DNA of 64,000 bases from Nocardioides sp. CER19 (GTDB taxonomy: Bacteria; Actinomycetota; Actinomycetes; Propionibacteriales; Nocardioidaceae), in the NCBI RefSeq assembly GCF_029846275.1, contig NZ_JARVWS010000002.1:1302001-1366000 (forward strand). Reading direction: 5' to 3'. Shown here in pieces: positions 17,046 through 27,078 of this stretch (positions are counted from its first letter, which is position 1; each line of letters begins with the position of its first letter). The notes under the pieces are model-generated. The model did no database searches and was not told the origin of the DNA. It saw only the letters and a list, made by a program, of their open reading frames with translations. Made by a program: the position numbers and the translations under genes.

Positions 17046-17818
17046 CAGCCGACTGGCCGCCCCGACTCGGTGTAGACCCCGCCGGTTCCGTGCGCGCTGG
17101 CGAGCGCCGCCTCCACCCGACGCGCGGTGAAGTCGGCGCACCGCTCGCGCACCTGCTCCATCGTGCAGAACTCGACCGAGCGGATCTCGCGCTCCTCGCG
17201 CACCATCGCGTCGATCAGCGACTGGTCGTGGATGCCACCGTCGTAGACGAGCGTGAGCGCGTCGTCCCAGCCGCTCCACGGCGGGAGCCAGTCGATGAGG
17301 AGCAGCGGCCCCGCCTTCAGGTCCAGCTCCAGCTCCTCCTGGACCTCACGGCTCACGCCGTCGGCGGGCGACTCACCGACCTCGACGACTCCGCCGGGCA
17401 GGTCCCAGTCCGGCTTGTAGGTGAGCTGGCAGAGCAGCACGCGCTCGTCGGCGTCGCGGATGAGGAACTGCCCGATGGCGCGCTTGCGCGGGAGGAAGGA
17501 GTTGAGCAACGCGCGGAAGCCCTCGGGCTCGTGAGCGGGTACGTCGGTCACGACCCGTGCGTAGACGATGCGGTCGACCGGCAGACCGTTGACGGTCACC
17601 CCCCGCATCACACCCTCGCGGCGCAGGCCCGACCACGTCGCGGTGCGTTGGGCCCGCTCGTCCTCCGGGTCCACGAGCGCCTCGACCCGGTGGTGGGTGG
17701 TGAGGGCCGCAGCCACCTGATGGCTGACGACCGACACCGGCTCGTCGTCCGTCCAGCTGATGCGAGCCACGCCCTCCGCGACGGTCATCACGGTCGTCCG
17801 GGAGTCGTTGGTGCTCAC
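17045..17818 (-). CDS. GNAT-like plus NUDIX hydrolase fusion protein
   Basis: A 257-residue protein. The N-terminal half ends with RAQRTATWSGLRREGVMRGV, the C-terminal signature of GNAT acetyltransferases, although the acetyl-CoA loop is not recognisable. The C-terminal half (about 125-250) is a NUDIX domain with the box GGVVEVGESPADGVSREVQE followed by ELELDL, matching GX5EX7REUXEEXGU except for the final Gly. It would hydrolyse a nucleoside-diphosphate-linked substrate that cannot be named. The GTG at 17818 is supported by a TAGGCT box 7 bases upstream (leaderless). Its stop overlaps the start of the methyltransferase gene, so the two are translated together. Confidence 0.8.
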   Translation of the reverse strand: MSTNDSRTTVMTVAEGVARISWTDDEPVSVVSHQVAAALTTHHRVEALVDPEDERAQRTATWSGLRREGVMRGVTVNGLPVDRIVYARVVTDVPAHEPEGFRALLNSFLPRKRAIGQFLIRDADERVLLCQLTYKPDWDLPGGVVEVGESPADGVSREVQEELELDLKAGPLLLIDWLPPWSGWDDALTLVYDGGIHDQSLIDAMVREEREIRSVEFCTMEQVRERCADFTARRVEAALASAHGTGGVYTESGRPVG

Positions 17819-17825
17819 GCGCAGC

Positions 17826-17831
17826 AGCCTA
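17826..17831 (-). promoter_or_regulatory. -10 box of a leaderless transcript (GNAT-NUDIX / methyltransferase operon)
   Basis: On the reverse strand TAGGCT lies 7 bases before the GTG at 17818, and no Shine-Dalgarno sequence is present. It decides the start codon of the GNAT-NUDIX gene. Confidence 0.5.
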
Positions 17832-17910
17832 GTGGCCGCTGCGCATGTCACAGACCGCTGTCCGACGGTGTCTCGTGCGCAGAAGACATCCCGACGCAGA
17901 GGTGAGACAG

Positions 17911-18522
17911 ATGCCCAGCACCAGTAGGTTCCGGATCCCCAAAGCCGAGCTGACCGGCCTCTACGGCGCGCTGCTCAAGCGGCTGGCGAAGCGCATGGTC
18001 GGCGACGTACCTGACAACGCCTACGTCTACTTCCACAACAAGCCGGTCCTCAAGGCGGTGCTCGGCTTCGAGCGGAAGGTCGACACGTGGGATGCGCTCG
18101 ACCCCACGCTCAAGTCCTATGCCCAGCTCGCCAGCGCCGCCACGATCGGTTGCAGCTGGTGCTTGGACTTCGGGTACTTCAAGGCGCACAACGACAAGCT
18201 CGACCTCGCCAAGATCAGCCAGGTCCCGCGGTGGCGCGAGTCCGACGCGTTCGAGCCGCTCGAGCGCGACGTGCTCGAGTACGCCGAGGCGATGACCGCG
18301 ACCCCGCCGACGGTCACGGACTGGATGGTGGAGAAGCTGCTCGACCAGCTCGGCCCGGCCGCAGTCGTCGAGCTCACGCAGATGATCGCGCTGGAGAACA
18401 TGCGCTCGCGGTTCAACTCGGCCGCGGGCCTGCAGAGCCAGGGCTTCAGCGACGTGTGCGAGCTCCCGATGGCGACGACGGCCACGACGCGGCACCTCGG
18501 CGCCGTACGCTCCGGGGCATGA
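17911..18522 (+). CDS. Carboxymuconolactone decarboxylase (CMD/AhpD-like) family protein
   Basis: A 203-residue helical protein of the CMD/AhpD fold. The redox pair is C81 and C84 in TIGCSWCLDFGYFKAH, with H93 nearby, as in peroxidase-type members. The ATG at 17911 follows GAGGTGAGA. The stop overlaps the ATG of the sigma-factor gene (ATGA), so the two are translationally coupled. ECF41 sigma factors are known to be linked to, and to control, CMD, oxidoreductase or epimerase (COE) genes; this pairing is a textbook case. The substrate of the enzyme is unknown. Confidence 0.9.
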   Translation: MPSTSRFRIPKAELTGLYGALLKRLAKRMVGDVPDNAYVYFHNKPVLKAVLGFERKVDTWDALDPTLKSYAQLASAATIGCSWCLDFGYFKAHNDKLDLAKISQVPRWRESDAFEPLERDVLEYAEAMTATPPTVTDWMVEKLLDQLGPAAVVELTQMIALENMRSRFNSAAGLQSQGFSDVCELPMATTATTRHLGAVRSGA

Positions 18523-19403
18523 GCGCCGACCCGGCGACCGACGTCTTCGTCGCCCACCGCAACCTGCTCTTCACCGTCGCCTACGAGATGCTCGGCTCGG
18601 CCGCCGACGCCGAGGACGTGCTCCAGGAGACGTGGCTGCGGTGGGCAGACGTCGACCAGGACGAGGTGCGCGACGGGCGTGCCTACCTGGTCCGCATCAC
18701 CACCCGCCTGGCCCTCAACCGGCTCCGCACCGTGGGCCGCCAGCGGGAGACGTACGTCGGCCCGTGGCTGCCAGAGCCGCTGCTCACCGCCCCGGACGTG
18801 GCGGAGGACGTCGAGCTCGCGGAGAGCGTCTCGACGGCGATGCTGCTGGTGCTCGAGACGCTCACCCCGACCGAGCGCGCGGTCTTCGTGCTGCGCGAGG
18901 TCTTCGACGTCGGCTACGACGAGATCGCCGCGGCGGTGGAGAAGACGCCCGCGGCGGTCCGGCAGATCGCGCACCGTGCGCGCTCGCACGTGGCGGCCCG
19001 CCAGCCGCGGGTGGAGGTCTCCCAGGAGGACACGCGGCGGGTGCTCGCGACGTTCCGGGAGGCGCTGGAGACCGGGGACCTCCAGGCGCTGCTCGACGTC
19101 ATGGCTCCCGACGTCGTCATGCTGAGCGACGGCGGTGGCGTGAAGCAGGCGGCCCTGCGCCCCATCGTCGGCGCGGACAAGGTGCTGCGCTGGTTCATCG
19201 GCGTCTCCGCCAAGGCCCCGACGCCGGTCACGATGCAGAACGTGCTGGTCAACGGCACGCCCGGCCTACGGATCGACACCGGTGGCGAGCTCGACACGAT
19301 CGCGACGCTCAAGGTCGAGGGCGGCCTGGTGACCGCGATGTACCTCGTCCGCAACCCGGCCAAGCTCGCCTTCGTCGACGCCGAGCAGCCGCTCGCTCGC
19401 TAG
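18519..19403 (+). CDS. ECF41-type RNA polymerase sigma factor with SnoaL-like C-terminal domain
   Basis: A 294-residue sigma factor. Sigma-2 (about 8-75) contains [20 protein letters not shown], then the PWLPEPL linker typical of ECF41, then sigma-4 (about 105-165) with [16 protein letters not shown] and the recognition helix. The C-terminal 120 residues form a SnoaL/NTF2-like domain with the ECF41 motifs DGGG and a terminal NPAKL (usually NPDKL). ECF41 factors have no separate anti-sigma; this C-terminal domain regulates activity. It overlaps the CMD gene by 4 bases. Its stop codon TAG shares three bases with the stop of the convergent glgB. Confidence 0.93.
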   Translation: MSADPATDVFVAHRNLLFTVAYEMLGSAADAEDVLQETWLRWADVDQDEVRDGRAYLVRITTRLALNRLRTVGRQRETYVGPWLPEPLLTAPDVAEDVELAESVSTAMLLVLETLTPTERAVFVLREVFDVGYDEIAAAVEKTPAAVRQIAHRARSHVAARQPRVEVSQEDTRRVLATFREALETGDLQALLDVMAPDVVMLSDGGGVKQAALRPIVGADKVLRWFIGVSAKAPTPVTMQNVLVNGTPGLRIDTGGELDTIATLKVEGGLVTAMYLVRNPAKLAFVDAEQPLAR

Positions 19404-21664
19404 GTCGTCGTCTCCTCGTTCGCGACGGCGCCCGCACGCGGGCGCAGCCACAGTGTCCCGAGCGGCGGCACCCGCAGGTCGGCGTACGCCGGCCAGCCGG
19501 CGTGCTCGCCCGCAACGGCCGTGACCTTGCCCAGGTTGCCCACGCCCGAGCCGGAGTAGACGTCGGCGTCGGTGTTGACGACCTCGTCCCACTCCCCGGC
19601 GACAGGCAGCCCGATGCGGTAGCCCTCGTGGGGGACGGCGGAGAAGTTCGCGACGCAGACGAGCTGGTCGCCGGGCTCCCCGTCAGCGGAGGCGCGGCGG
19701 ACGAACGAGTAGACGTTGTGCTCGGTGTCGTCGGCGTTGATCCAGGAGAAGCCGGCGGGGGAGGCGTCCTGCGCCCACAGCGCCGGGGTGTCCCGGTAGG
19801 TCCGGTTGAGGTCGCGGACCAGCGAGTGCAGGCCGCGGTGCTCGGGGTGGTCGAGCAACCACCAGTCGAGCTCGCGGGACTCGGCCCACTCGGACTCCTG
19901 ACCGAACTCGCTGCCCATGAAGAGCAGCTGCTTGCCCGGGTGCGCCCACATGAACGCCAGGTAGGCGCGGAGGTTGGCGAGCTGGCGCCACCGGTCGCCC
20001 GGCATCTTGCGCAGCAGCGACCCCTTGCCGTGCACGACCTCGTCGTGGGAGAGCGGCAGGACGTAGTTCTCCGACCAGGCGTAGGTCAGCGCGAACGTCA
20101 TGTCGTGGTGGTGCCAGGAGCGGTGCACGGGGTCACGGGCGAGGTAGTCGAGCGTGTCGTGCATCCAGCCCATGTTCCACTTGAAGCCGAAGCCGAGGCC
20201 GCCGGCATTCGTCGCGCGGGTGACGCCCGGCCAGGAGGTGGACTCCTCGGCCACGGTGGTGATGCCGGGGACCCGCTTGTAGGCGGTGGCGTTCATCTCC
20301 TGGAGGAACTGGACCGCCTCGAGGTTCTCGCGGCCGCCGTGGATGTTCGGCTCCCACTCGCCCTCCTTGCGGGCGTAGTCGAGGTAGAGCATCGAGGCGA
20401 CGCCGTCGACGCGCAGACCGTCGGCGTGGAACTCCTCCAGCCAGTAGATGGCGTTGGCGTAGAGGAAGTTGCGGACCTCCGGCCGGCCGAAGTCGAAGAT
20501 GTGCGATCCCCACTCCTGGTGCCAGCCGCGGCGCGGGTCGGGGTGCTCGTAGAGCGGCGCCCCGTCGAACCGGGCCAGCGCCCACTCGTCGGTCGCGAAG
20601 TGGCCGGGCACCCAGTCGAGGATGACACCCACGCCGGCCTGGTGCAGCCGGTCGACGAGGTAGCGGAAGTCGTCGGGCGTCCCCAGGCGCGAGTCGGGGG
20701 CGAAGTACGACGTCACGTGGTAGCCCCATGACCCGCCGAACGGGTGCTGCATGACCGGCATCAGCTCGACGTGGGTGAAGCCGAGGTCGCTGACGTAGCC
20801 CACCAGCTCGTCAGCCAGGTCGGCGTAGGACCGGTGGCGCCGCCACGAGCCGAGGTGGACCTCGTAGACCGACATCGGCTCGGCCACGGGCTGCTTGCTC
20901 CGGCGCTCCTCCATCCAGGCGTCGTCGGCCCAGGTGTAGCCGGACTCGAAGACCCGGGAGGAGGTGTTCGGCGGCACCTCGGCCCAGGCCGCCATCGGGT
21001 CGGCCTTCTCGCGCCACTGCTGGTCGGCACCCAGGATGATGAACTTGTAGTGCGTGCCGCTGCCGACCTCGGGCACGAACAGCTCCCAGACCCCTGACTC
21101 GCCGAGCTGGCGCATCGGGTGCTCGCGGCCGTCCCAGCTGTTGAAGTCGCCCTCGAGCCGGACGCCGTAGGCGCGCGGCGCCCAGACGGCGAACGAGGTG
21201 CCCGTGACGTCGGGACCGCCCGGCGACTCGTAGTGGTGCACCCGAGCGCCGAGGACCTTCCACAGCTGCTCGTGGCGGCCCTCCCGGATGAGGTGCTGGT
21301 CGACCTCGCCGACGGTCGGCAGGAAGCGGTAGGGGTCGTCGACCTCCAGCGTGTGGTCGCCGTAGGTCACCGCGAGCCGGTAGTCGGGCACGTCCTCGAC
21401 GGGCAGTACGCCGGCCCACACGCCCTCGTGCTCGTGGGTGAGATCCACCTCCTCCCAGCCCGACGCGCTGGTCGAGCCGGCGGGCGCGCGGTAGCGGACC
21501 ACGACCGTCGAGGCGAGCGGCTTGAGGACCCGGACGGTGACGGTGCCGTCGTAGGGGTGCGGCCCGAGGATCGAGTGGGGGCTGGCGTGCCTGCCCTCGA
21601 CGAGACTGCTGAGCTCGTGGATCTCGACGGGGTGCACGCTGGTGCTCGGTCGGTTGGTCGACAC
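19400..21664 (-). CDS. glgB: 1,4-alpha-glucan branching enzyme
   Basis: A 754-residue GH13 branching enzyme: an extra N-terminal CBM48-like module, a second CBM48 (about 130-220), the catalytic barrel and the all-beta C-terminal domain. The nucleophile Asp is in [15 protein letters not shown], the acid/base Glu in [15 protein letters not shown] and the third acid in [15 protein letters not shown]. It introduces alpha-1,6 branches into the linear glucan made by GlgE. The GTG at 21664 starts 2 bases after the maltokinase stop, so it is the last gene of the glgE-treS-mak-glgB operon. Its stop shares the CTAG of the convergent sigma gene. Confidence 0.96.
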   Translation of the reverse strand: MSTNRPSTSVHPVEIHELSSLVEGRHASPHSILGPHPYDGTVTVRVLKPLASTVVVRYRAPAGSTSASGWEEVDLTHEHEGVWAGVLPVEDVPDYRLAVTYGDHTLEVDDPYRFLPTVGEVDQHLIREGRHEQLWKVLGARVHHYESPGGPDVTGTSFAVWAPRAYGVRLEGDFNSWDGREHPMRQLGESGVWELFVPEVGSGTHYKFIILGADQQWREKADPMAAWAEVPPNTSSRVFESGYTWADDAWMEERRSKQPVAEPMSVYEVHLGSWRRHRSYADLADELVGYVSDLGFTHVELMPVMQHPFGGSWGYHVTSYFAPDSRLGTPDDFRYLVDRLHQAGVGVILDWVPGHFATDEWALARFDGAPLYEHPDPRRGWHQEWGSHIFDFGRPEVRNFLYANAIYWLEEFHADGLRVDGVASMLYLDYARKEGEWEPNIHGGRENLEAVQFLQEMNATAYKRVPGITTVAEESTSWPGVTRATNAGGLGFGFKWNMGWMHDTLDYLARDPVHRSWHHHDMTFALTYAWSENYVLPLSHDEVVHGKGSLLRKMPGDRWRQLANLRAYLAFMWAHPGKQLLFMGSEFGQESEWAESRELDWWLLDHPEHRGLHSLVRDLNRTYRDTPALWAQDASPAGFSWINADDTEHNVYSFVRRASADGEPGDQLVCVANFSAVPHEGYRIGLPVAGEWDEVVNTDADVYSGSGVGNLGKVTAVAGEHAGWPAYADLRVPPLGTLWLRPRAGAVANEETTT

Positions 21665-21666
21665 GC

Positions 21667-23115
21667 TCAGGCTCCGATCTGCGCGAGCGCCTCGAGCGGG
21701 ATGGTGAGCCAGCCCGGGCGGTTCCGCGCTTCGTAGACGGTCTCGTAGACGGCCTTGTCGGCGACGTAGGCATCGAGGAGCACGCGCTGCTCGACGGTGA
21801 GGTCGCCGCCGTAGGCGACGAGGAAGTGGTTGCGGTTGCGGTGCGCCCACTCGTCGGCGCGCATGCGCCGCAGCTCGGCCAGCTCGCTGTCGCTGTCGGC
21901 TCCCGGCTGGCTGTGCTCGACCGAGCGCGGGGCGTAGTCGAAGGACCGCAGCATGCCGGCGACGTCGCGCCACCGGGAGTCGGGGAGCATCCGCTCGGCG
22001 AGCGGCTTGGCCGGCTCGCCCTCGAAGTCGACGATCTTCCACCCCTTCGCGGTCCGCAGCGTCTGCCCGAGGTGCAGGTCGCCGTGGATGCGCTGCACCT
22101 CGAGGCCGCCGAGGGCCGCGACGCGGGCGAACACCGACCGGAGCCGCTCGACGTGCGGCGCCAGGTCGGGTACGGCGGCCAGGGCTCGGTCGAGCCGCTC
22201 GTTCATCGCCGCGGCCAGTGCCGCCGCGGCCTCCGGGCCACGCGCCTCGGGCGGGAACCGCTCCGCCAGCTGGCGGTGCACGTCGGCCACTGCCTCGCCC
22301 AGCCGCGCCGACTCGCCGGCGAAGTCGCCGCCGGAGTCGGTGGCGTGCAGCTCGGGGCTGCCCAGCAGGCTGCGGACGCTCGCGAGCGCGAGGTCCCAGC
22401 CGTCGGTGGCGGTCCGCAGGAACTGTTGCAGCATCGCCAGCTGCATCACCGGCTGGTCGCCGGCCGGTGACTCGGCCTCGAGCCAGCCGTAGAGGGCGGC
22501 GACGTGGTCCGAGCCGACCTCGGTGAGCGTGCGGTGGATCTCGATGTCAGGGTTCACGCCGGGTGTCACCTTGCGGAAGACCTTCATCAGCGCGTCCTCG
22601 CCGAACGCCACCGACGAGTTCGACTGCTCGCCGGAGAACAGGGTCGAGTGGGCGGTGGTGTCGAGCTGGTGCCCGGGCAGCCGGTGGAAGGTGAGCCGCC
22701 CGTCCGCCGGTACGCCGGCCGGGCCGGCCGCCGCCTCGAAGGAGCGCAGCCAGCAGGCCATCGCCTCGCGGTCGTGCAGGGCGTCGTAGGCGTGCACCCA
22801 GCCGAGCGCCGGGTCCTCCCACCAGCCGATGAACGCGTGGTCGAGCCGGCCTTGCGGGTGCTCGTAGAACGCGAGCGGCACCTGGTAGAGCTCCACCTCG
22901 CCCGAGGGCCCGTTGCCGGGCTCGGCGTAGGCGACCTCGACGAGGTGGATCAGCACGTGCGGGCTGTCCTCGACGCGTCCGGGCACCTCCTCGAGCACCC
23001 GGATGTCGCTGACGTGGAAGGTCCGGCCCTTGCCGCCGAACCAGCGGGTGCGACTGAGGTAGTCGGCGAAGACCTCGCGGTCGAGGTGGTCGGCCGATGC
23101 GGCAGTCACGCTCAT
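21667..23115 (-). CDS. mak: Maltokinase
   Basis: A 482-residue kinase that phosphorylates maltose to maltose 1-phosphate with ATP, the donor for GlgE. The N-terminal cap (about 1-100, with [15 protein letters not shown]) is typical of Pep2/Mak. The catalytic loop is [11 protein letters not shown] and the metal-binding segment is [16 protein letters not shown], as in the aminoglycoside-kinase fold. GGAGGAG lies just before the ATG. The ATG overlaps the treS stop (ATGA), so translation is coupled; in other actinobacteria the two proteins form a complex or are fused. Confidence 0.95.
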   Translation of the reverse strand: MSVTAASADHLDREVFADYLSRTRWFGGKGRTFHVSDIRVLEEVPGRVEDSPHVLIHLVEVAYAEPGNGPSGEVELYQVPLAFYEHPQGRLDHAFIGWWEDPALGWVHAYDALHDREAMACWLRSFEAAAGPAGVPADGRLTFHRLPGHQLDTTAHSTLFSGEQSNSSVAFGEDALMKVFRKVTPGVNPDIEIHRTLTEVGSDHVAALYGWLEAESPAGDQPVMQLAMLQQFLRTATDGWDLALASVRSLLGSPELHATDSGGDFAGESARLGEAVADVHRQLAERFPPEARGPEAAAALAAAMNERLDRALAAVPDLAPHVERLRSVFARVAALGGLEVQRIHGDLHLGQTLRTAKGWKIVDFEGEPAKPLAERMLPDSRWRDVAGMLRSFDYAPRSVEHSQPGADSDSELAELRRMRADEWAHRNRNHFLVAYGGDLTVEQRVLLDAYVADKAVYETVYEARNRPGWLTIPLEALAQIGA

Positions 23116-24983
23116 AGAAGCTCCTCCCCGGTCAGCGTCGCGCCGGGCTCGATCGGTGCGGTGTCCGTCCTGGTCAGGCGGAACCAGTAGAACCCGTACC
23201 CACCGAGGGTCAGCAGGTAGGGAAGCTCGCCGATCGCCGGGAACGGCACGCCGCCGATCAGCTCGACGGGTACCATGCCCTCGAAGCGTCGCAGGTCCAG
23301 CTGGACGGGTTGCGGGAACCGCGACAGGTTGTTGACGCAGAGGATGACGTCGGTGCTGCCGTCCTCCTTGCGGTGCTCGCGCGAGTAGGAGAGCACCGAG
23401 GGGTTCGAGCCGCCCAGGTCGATGAAGCTGCCCAGCCCGAAGGCCGGGTGCTGCTTGCGGGCGTGGATCAGCCGGCGGGTCCACTGGAGCAGGCTCGAGG
23501 AGTCCTCGAGCTGCGCCTCGACGTTGACGGCCTGGTAGCCGTAGACCGGGTCCTGCACGATCGGCCGGTCGAGCTTGCCGGGGTTCGCGACGGAGAACCC
23601 GGCGTTGCGGTCGAGCGACCACTGCATCGGCGTACGCACGCCGTCGCGGTCGCCGAGCCAGATGTTGTCGCCCATCCCGATCTCGTCGCCGTAGTAGAGC
23701 ACCGGCGAGCCGGGCAGCGAGAGCAGCAGGGCGGTGAACAGCTCGATCTGGTCGATGTCGTTGTCGAGCAGCGGCGCCAGGCGCCGGCGGATCCCGATGT
23801 TGGCCTTCATGCGGGGGTCCTTGGCGTACTCGTCCCACATGTAGTCGCGGTCCTCGTCGGTGACCATCTCGAGCGTCAGCTCGTCGTGGTTGCGCAGGAA
23901 GATGCCCCACTGGCAGCCGCTCGGGATCGGCGGCGTCTCCTCGAGGATCTCGCTGATCGGGAACCGGGACTCGCGCCGCACCGCCATGAAGATGCGCGGC
24001 ATGACGGGGAAGTGGAAGCACATGTGGCACTCGTCGCCGCCGGCGGCGAAGTCGCCGAAGTAGTCGACCACGTCGGCCGGCCACTGGTTGGCCTCGGCGA
24101 GCAGGACGGTGCCCGGGTACTCCTCGTCCACGATGCGGCGGACCTTCTTGAGGAACTCGTGGGTCTGCGGCAGGTTCTCGCCGTTGGTGCCCTCGGCCTC
24201 GTAGAGGTAGGGGACGGCGTCGAGACGGAAGCCGTCGAGGCCCAGGTCGAGCCAGAACCGCATGGCGTCGACGATGTCCTCGTGGACCTTCGGGTTCTCG
24301 TAGTTGAGGTCCGGTTGGTGCGAGAAGAAGCGGTGCCAGAAGTACTGCTGGCGGACCGGGTCCCACGTCCAGTTCGACGGCTCGGTGTCGACGAAGATGA
24401 TCCGCGCGTCCTGGTAGCCCTCGTCGGAGTCGGACCAGACGTAGTAGTCGCCGTAGGGCCCGTCCGGGTCGTTGCGGCTCTCCTGGAACCACGGGTGCTG
24501 GTCGCTGGTGTGGTTGACGACGAAGTCGATGATCACCCGGATGTCGCGCTCGTGCGCGGCGACCAGGAACTCCTTGAAGTCCTCGATCGTGCCGACCTCG
24601 GGGAGTACGCCGGTGAAGTCCGCGACGTCGTAGCCGCCGTCGCGCAGCGGGCTGGGGAAGAACGGCGGCAGCCAGAGGCAGTCGACGCCGAGCCACGCGA
24701 GGTAGTCGAGCTTCTCGGTGAGGCCCCTGAAGTCGCCGGTGCCGTCGCCGTTGGAGTCCTTGAACGACCGGACGAGGACCTCGTAGAAGACGGCCGACTT
24801 GAACCACTCCGGCTCGCCCTGGTGGTCGATGCCGGGGGAGTCGGGGAACGGGTCCTCGCTGACGATGCCGCCCGTGGGCGCGTCGTCCACGGGGGCCTCG
24901 GGGTGCTCGGTGTTCTCGGGGTTCTCGGGGTTCTCGGGGTTCGCGTCGCCCTCGGCGCTCTCGGCAGGGTGCAGCTCGGTCAT
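23112..24983 (-). CDS. treS: Trehalose synthase (maltose alpha-D-glucosyltransferase)
   Basis: A 623-residue GH13 enzyme that interconverts trehalose and maltose. An acidic, disordered N-terminal tail with three Pro-Glu-Asn repeats (residues 17-25) precedes the barrel (from about residue 60: [20 protein letters not shown]). The catalytic Asp is in [12 protein letters not shown], the acid Glu in [10 protein letters not shown] and the third acid in [11 protein letters not shown]. It lacks the fused maltokinase domain found in some species; the kinase is the next gene. The start overlaps the glgE stop by one base (TGATG). Confidence 0.95.
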   Translation of the reverse strand: MTELHPAESAEGDANPENPENPENTEHPEAPVDDAPTGGIVSEDPFPDSPGIDHQGEPEWFKSAVFYEVLVRSFKDSNGDGTGDFRGLTEKLDYLAWLGVDCLWLPPFFPSPLRDGGYDVADFTGVLPEVGTIEDFKEFLVAAHERDIRVIIDFVVNHTSDQHPWFQESRNDPDGPYGDYYVWSDSDEGYQDARIIFVDTEPSNWTWDPVRQQYFWHRFFSHQPDLNYENPKVHEDIVDAMRFWLDLGLDGFRLDAVPYLYEAEGTNGENLPQTHEFLKKVRRIVDEEYPGTVLLAEANQWPADVVDYFGDFAAGGDECHMCFHFPVMPRIFMAVRRESRFPISEILEETPPIPSGCQWGIFLRNHDELTLEMVTDEDRDYMWDEYAKDPRMKANIGIRRRLAPLLDNDIDQIELFTALLLSLPGSPVLYYGDEIGMGDNIWLGDRDGVRTPMQWSLDRNAGFSVANPGKLDRPIVQDPVYGYQAVNVEAQLEDSSSLLQWTRRLIHARKQHPAFGLGSFIDLGGSNPSVLSYSREHRKEDGSTDVILCVNNLSRFPQPVQLDLRRFEGMVPVELIGGVPFPAIGELPYLLTLGGYGFYWFRLTRTDTAPIEPGATLTGEELL

Positions 24984-26980
24984 CAGAGGCTCCTCACCGC
25001 CAGGACGTGGGCGGACTCGTGGCCGGGATCGAGCCGGACGTAGTTGTCACGCCCCCAGGTCCAGTCCTCACCGGTGATCTCGTCGTGGACGACGAAGCTC
25101 TCCGGGAGGCCCAGGGCGGTGAGGTCGAGGTGGACCATCGTCTCGCGCACGCCGTGCGGGTCGAGGTTGATGACGACGATGACGGTGTCCTTTCCGGTTG
25201 CCGATCCGGTCGCTGAGCCTGTCGAGGCGGTCGAGGCCTGCTTGGCGAAGACCAGGGTGTGGTCGTCGTCCGCCCAGTGGACCGTGAGGTTGCGCAGCAG
25301 CTGCAGCGCCGGGTGTGCGCGGCGGATCTCGTTGAGGCGGGTGAGGTACGGCGCCAGGGTGCGTCCCTCGCGGTCGGCCGCTGCCCAGTCCCGCGGGCGC
25401 AGCTGGTACTTCTCCGAGTCGAGGTACTCCTCGCTGCCGGGGCGCACGGCGACGTGCTCGAACAGCTCGTAGCCCGCGTAGACGCCCCACGAGGGAGAGC
25501 CCATGGCGGCCAGGGCCGCGCGGATCTTGAACGCCGCCGGGCCGCCGTACTGGAGGAAGGCGTGGAGGATGTCGGGCGTGTTGACGAAGAAGTTCGGCCG
25601 CATGAGGTGGTCGGACTCCGAGGAGACCTCGCGCAGGTAGTCCTCGATCTCCTCCTTCTCCACTCGCCACGTGAAGTAGGTGTAGGACTGGTGGAAGCCG
25701 ACCGAGCCGAGCGCGCGCATCATCGCGGGGCGAGTGAACGCCTCGGAGAGGAAGAGGACGTCGGGGTCGGTGCGGCGCACCTCGCGCAGCAGCCACTCCC
25801 AGAACGCCACCGGCTTCGTGTGCGGGTTGTCGACGCGGAAGATGCGGACGCCGTGCGACATCCAGTGTCGGACGACGCGGAGCACCTCCTGCGCGATCCC
25901 GGTCGGGTCGTTGTCGAAGTTGATCGGGTAGATGTCCTGGTACTTCTTCGGCGGGTTCTCCGCGTAGGCGATCGAGCCGTCGGCGCGCGTCGTGAACCAC
26001 TCCTGGTGGGCCTTCACCCACGGATGGTCGGGCGCCGCCTGCAGGGCGAGGTCGAGCGCGACCTCGAGCCCGAGCGCGCCGGCGCGGGCGACGAAGGCAT
26101 CGAAGTCCTCGAAGGTCCCGAGGTCGGGGTGGAGGGCGTCGTGCCCCCCGTGCCGCGACCCGATCGCCCACGGGCTGCCGACGTCGTCGGGGCCGGGCGT
26201 GAGCGAGTTGTTGGGACCCTTGCGGTTGACCTCGCCGATGGGGTGGACGGGCGGCAGGTAGACGACATCGAAGCCCATGGCGGCGACGGCGTCGAGCCGC
26301 TCCATCGCCGTGCGGAACGTGCCGGTCCGCATCACCCCGTTCTCGTCGGGCGCGGCACCCTCCGAGCGCGGGAAGAACTCGTACCAGCTGCCGAAGAGGG
26401 CGCGCCTGCGGTCGGCGTACGCCGGGTAGGGGCCCTCGGACGTCGCCAGCTCGCGCAGCGGGTGACGGCGCAGGATGCCGACGAGGTCGGGCGCGGTCAT
26501 GACGGCCAGGCGTGCCGCCGACGGCCGGGTGGTGTCCGAGGCGGCGTCGACGGCAGCCTTCACCGTCGCGGCCTCGGCCTGGCTCAGGCCGGGGTCTGCG
26601 AGCACGCGCTCGAGCAGCAGCCGTCCCTCGGTGAACATGAGCTCCACGTCGACGCCGGCGTCGATCTTGATCGGCCCGTCGTGCAGCCAGGTGCCGAGCG
26701 GGTCCGACCACGACTGGACCTCGAAGGTCCAGAGTCCCTCGGCGTCGGGCGTCACCCAGGCCTCGTACCTGTCGCTCCTCGGTCCGGTCTCCGACATCCG
26801 CACCGGCGGTCGTCTCACCCCGGTCGGGTCGATGAGGACGACGTCGACCCCGAGCAGGTCGTGACCCTCACGGAAGACGGTCGCGCGCACCGGGAAGGGC
26901 TCGCCGACGGTCGCCTTCGCGGGCTGCCGCCCGAGATCGACAACGGGGTGCACGTCCAGCACGGGGATGCGTCCGACCAT
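24983..26980 (-). CDS. glgE: Alpha-1,4-glucan:maltose-1-phosphate maltosyltransferase
   Basis: A 665-residue GH13_3 enzyme that transfers maltosyl units from maltose 1-phosphate to the growing alpha-glucan. An N-terminal beta-sandwich (1-110) and helical domain precede the barrel (from about 200: [10 protein letters not shown]). The nucleophile Asp is in [15 protein letters not shown], and the acid Glu is in [13 protein letters not shown]. Near the C-terminus a low-complexity insert ([18 protein letters not shown]) interrupts the beta-domain. Its DNA contains cgctgagcctgtcgaggcg, which looks like a repeat insertion. It is the first gene of the operon; its promoter faces that of glgP across a 98-bp gap. 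Confidence 0.95.
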   Translation of the reverse strand: MVGRIPVLDVHPVVDLGRQPAKATVGEPFPVRATVFREGHDLLGVDVVLIDPTGVRRPPVRMSETGPRSDRYEAWVTPDAEGLWTFEVQSWSDPLGTWLHDGPIKIDAGVDVELMFTEGRLLLERVLADPGLSQAEAATVKAAVDAASDTTRPSAARLAVMTAPDLVGILRRHPLRELATSEGPYPAYADRRRALFGSWYEFFPRSEGAAPDENGVMRTGTFRTAMERLDAVAAMGFDVVYLPPVHPIGEVNRKGPNNSLTPGPDDVGSPWAIGSRHGGHDALHPDLGTFEDFDAFVARAGALGLEVALDLALQAAPDHPWVKAHQEWFTTRADGSIAYAENPPKKYQDIYPINFDNDPTGIAQEVLRVVRHWMSHGVRIFRVDNPHTKPVAFWEWLLREVRRTDPDVLFLSEAFTRPAMMRALGSVGFHQSYTYFTWRVEKEEIEDYLREVSSESDHLMRPNFFVNTPDILHAFLQYGGPAAFKIRAALAAMGSPSWGVYAGYELFEHVAVRPGSEEYLDSEKYQLRPRDWAAADREGRTLAPYLTRLNEIRRAHPALQLLRNLTVHWADDDHTLVFAKQASTASTGSATGSATGKDTVIVVINLDPHGVRETMVHLDLTALGLPESFVVHDEITGEDWTWGRDNYVRLDPGHESAHVLAVRSL

Positions 26981-27040
26981 GGCATCAAACTATCCAGCCG
27001 AGGCCCTCCTCATGCCCCGCGGCTCCATCCGGATCAATTG

Positions 27041-27054
27041 TTGGATCGATCCAA
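27041..27054. promoter_or_regulatory. 14-bp perfect palindrome, probable operator between glgE and glgP
   Basis: TTGGATCGATCCAA is a perfect palindrome with a central CG. It is centred about 60 bases from the glgE start and 30 bases from the glgP start, just upstream of the glgP -10 box. A TTG...CAA palindrome with central CG is the usual form of a LacI/GalR-family operator. A regulator bound here could control both divergent units. No LacI gene is in the window. Confidence 0.5.
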
Positions 27055-27065
27055 GGGGTGTGGGC

Positions 27066-27071
27066 TAGGTT
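27066..27071 (+). promoter_or_regulatory. -10 box of the leaderless glgP transcript
   Basis: TAGGTT is 7 bases before the ATG at 27079. No ribosome binding site precedes the ATG. This supports 27079 over the GTG at 27058 as the start of glgP. Confidence 0.5.
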
Positions 27072-27078
27072 CGACTTC

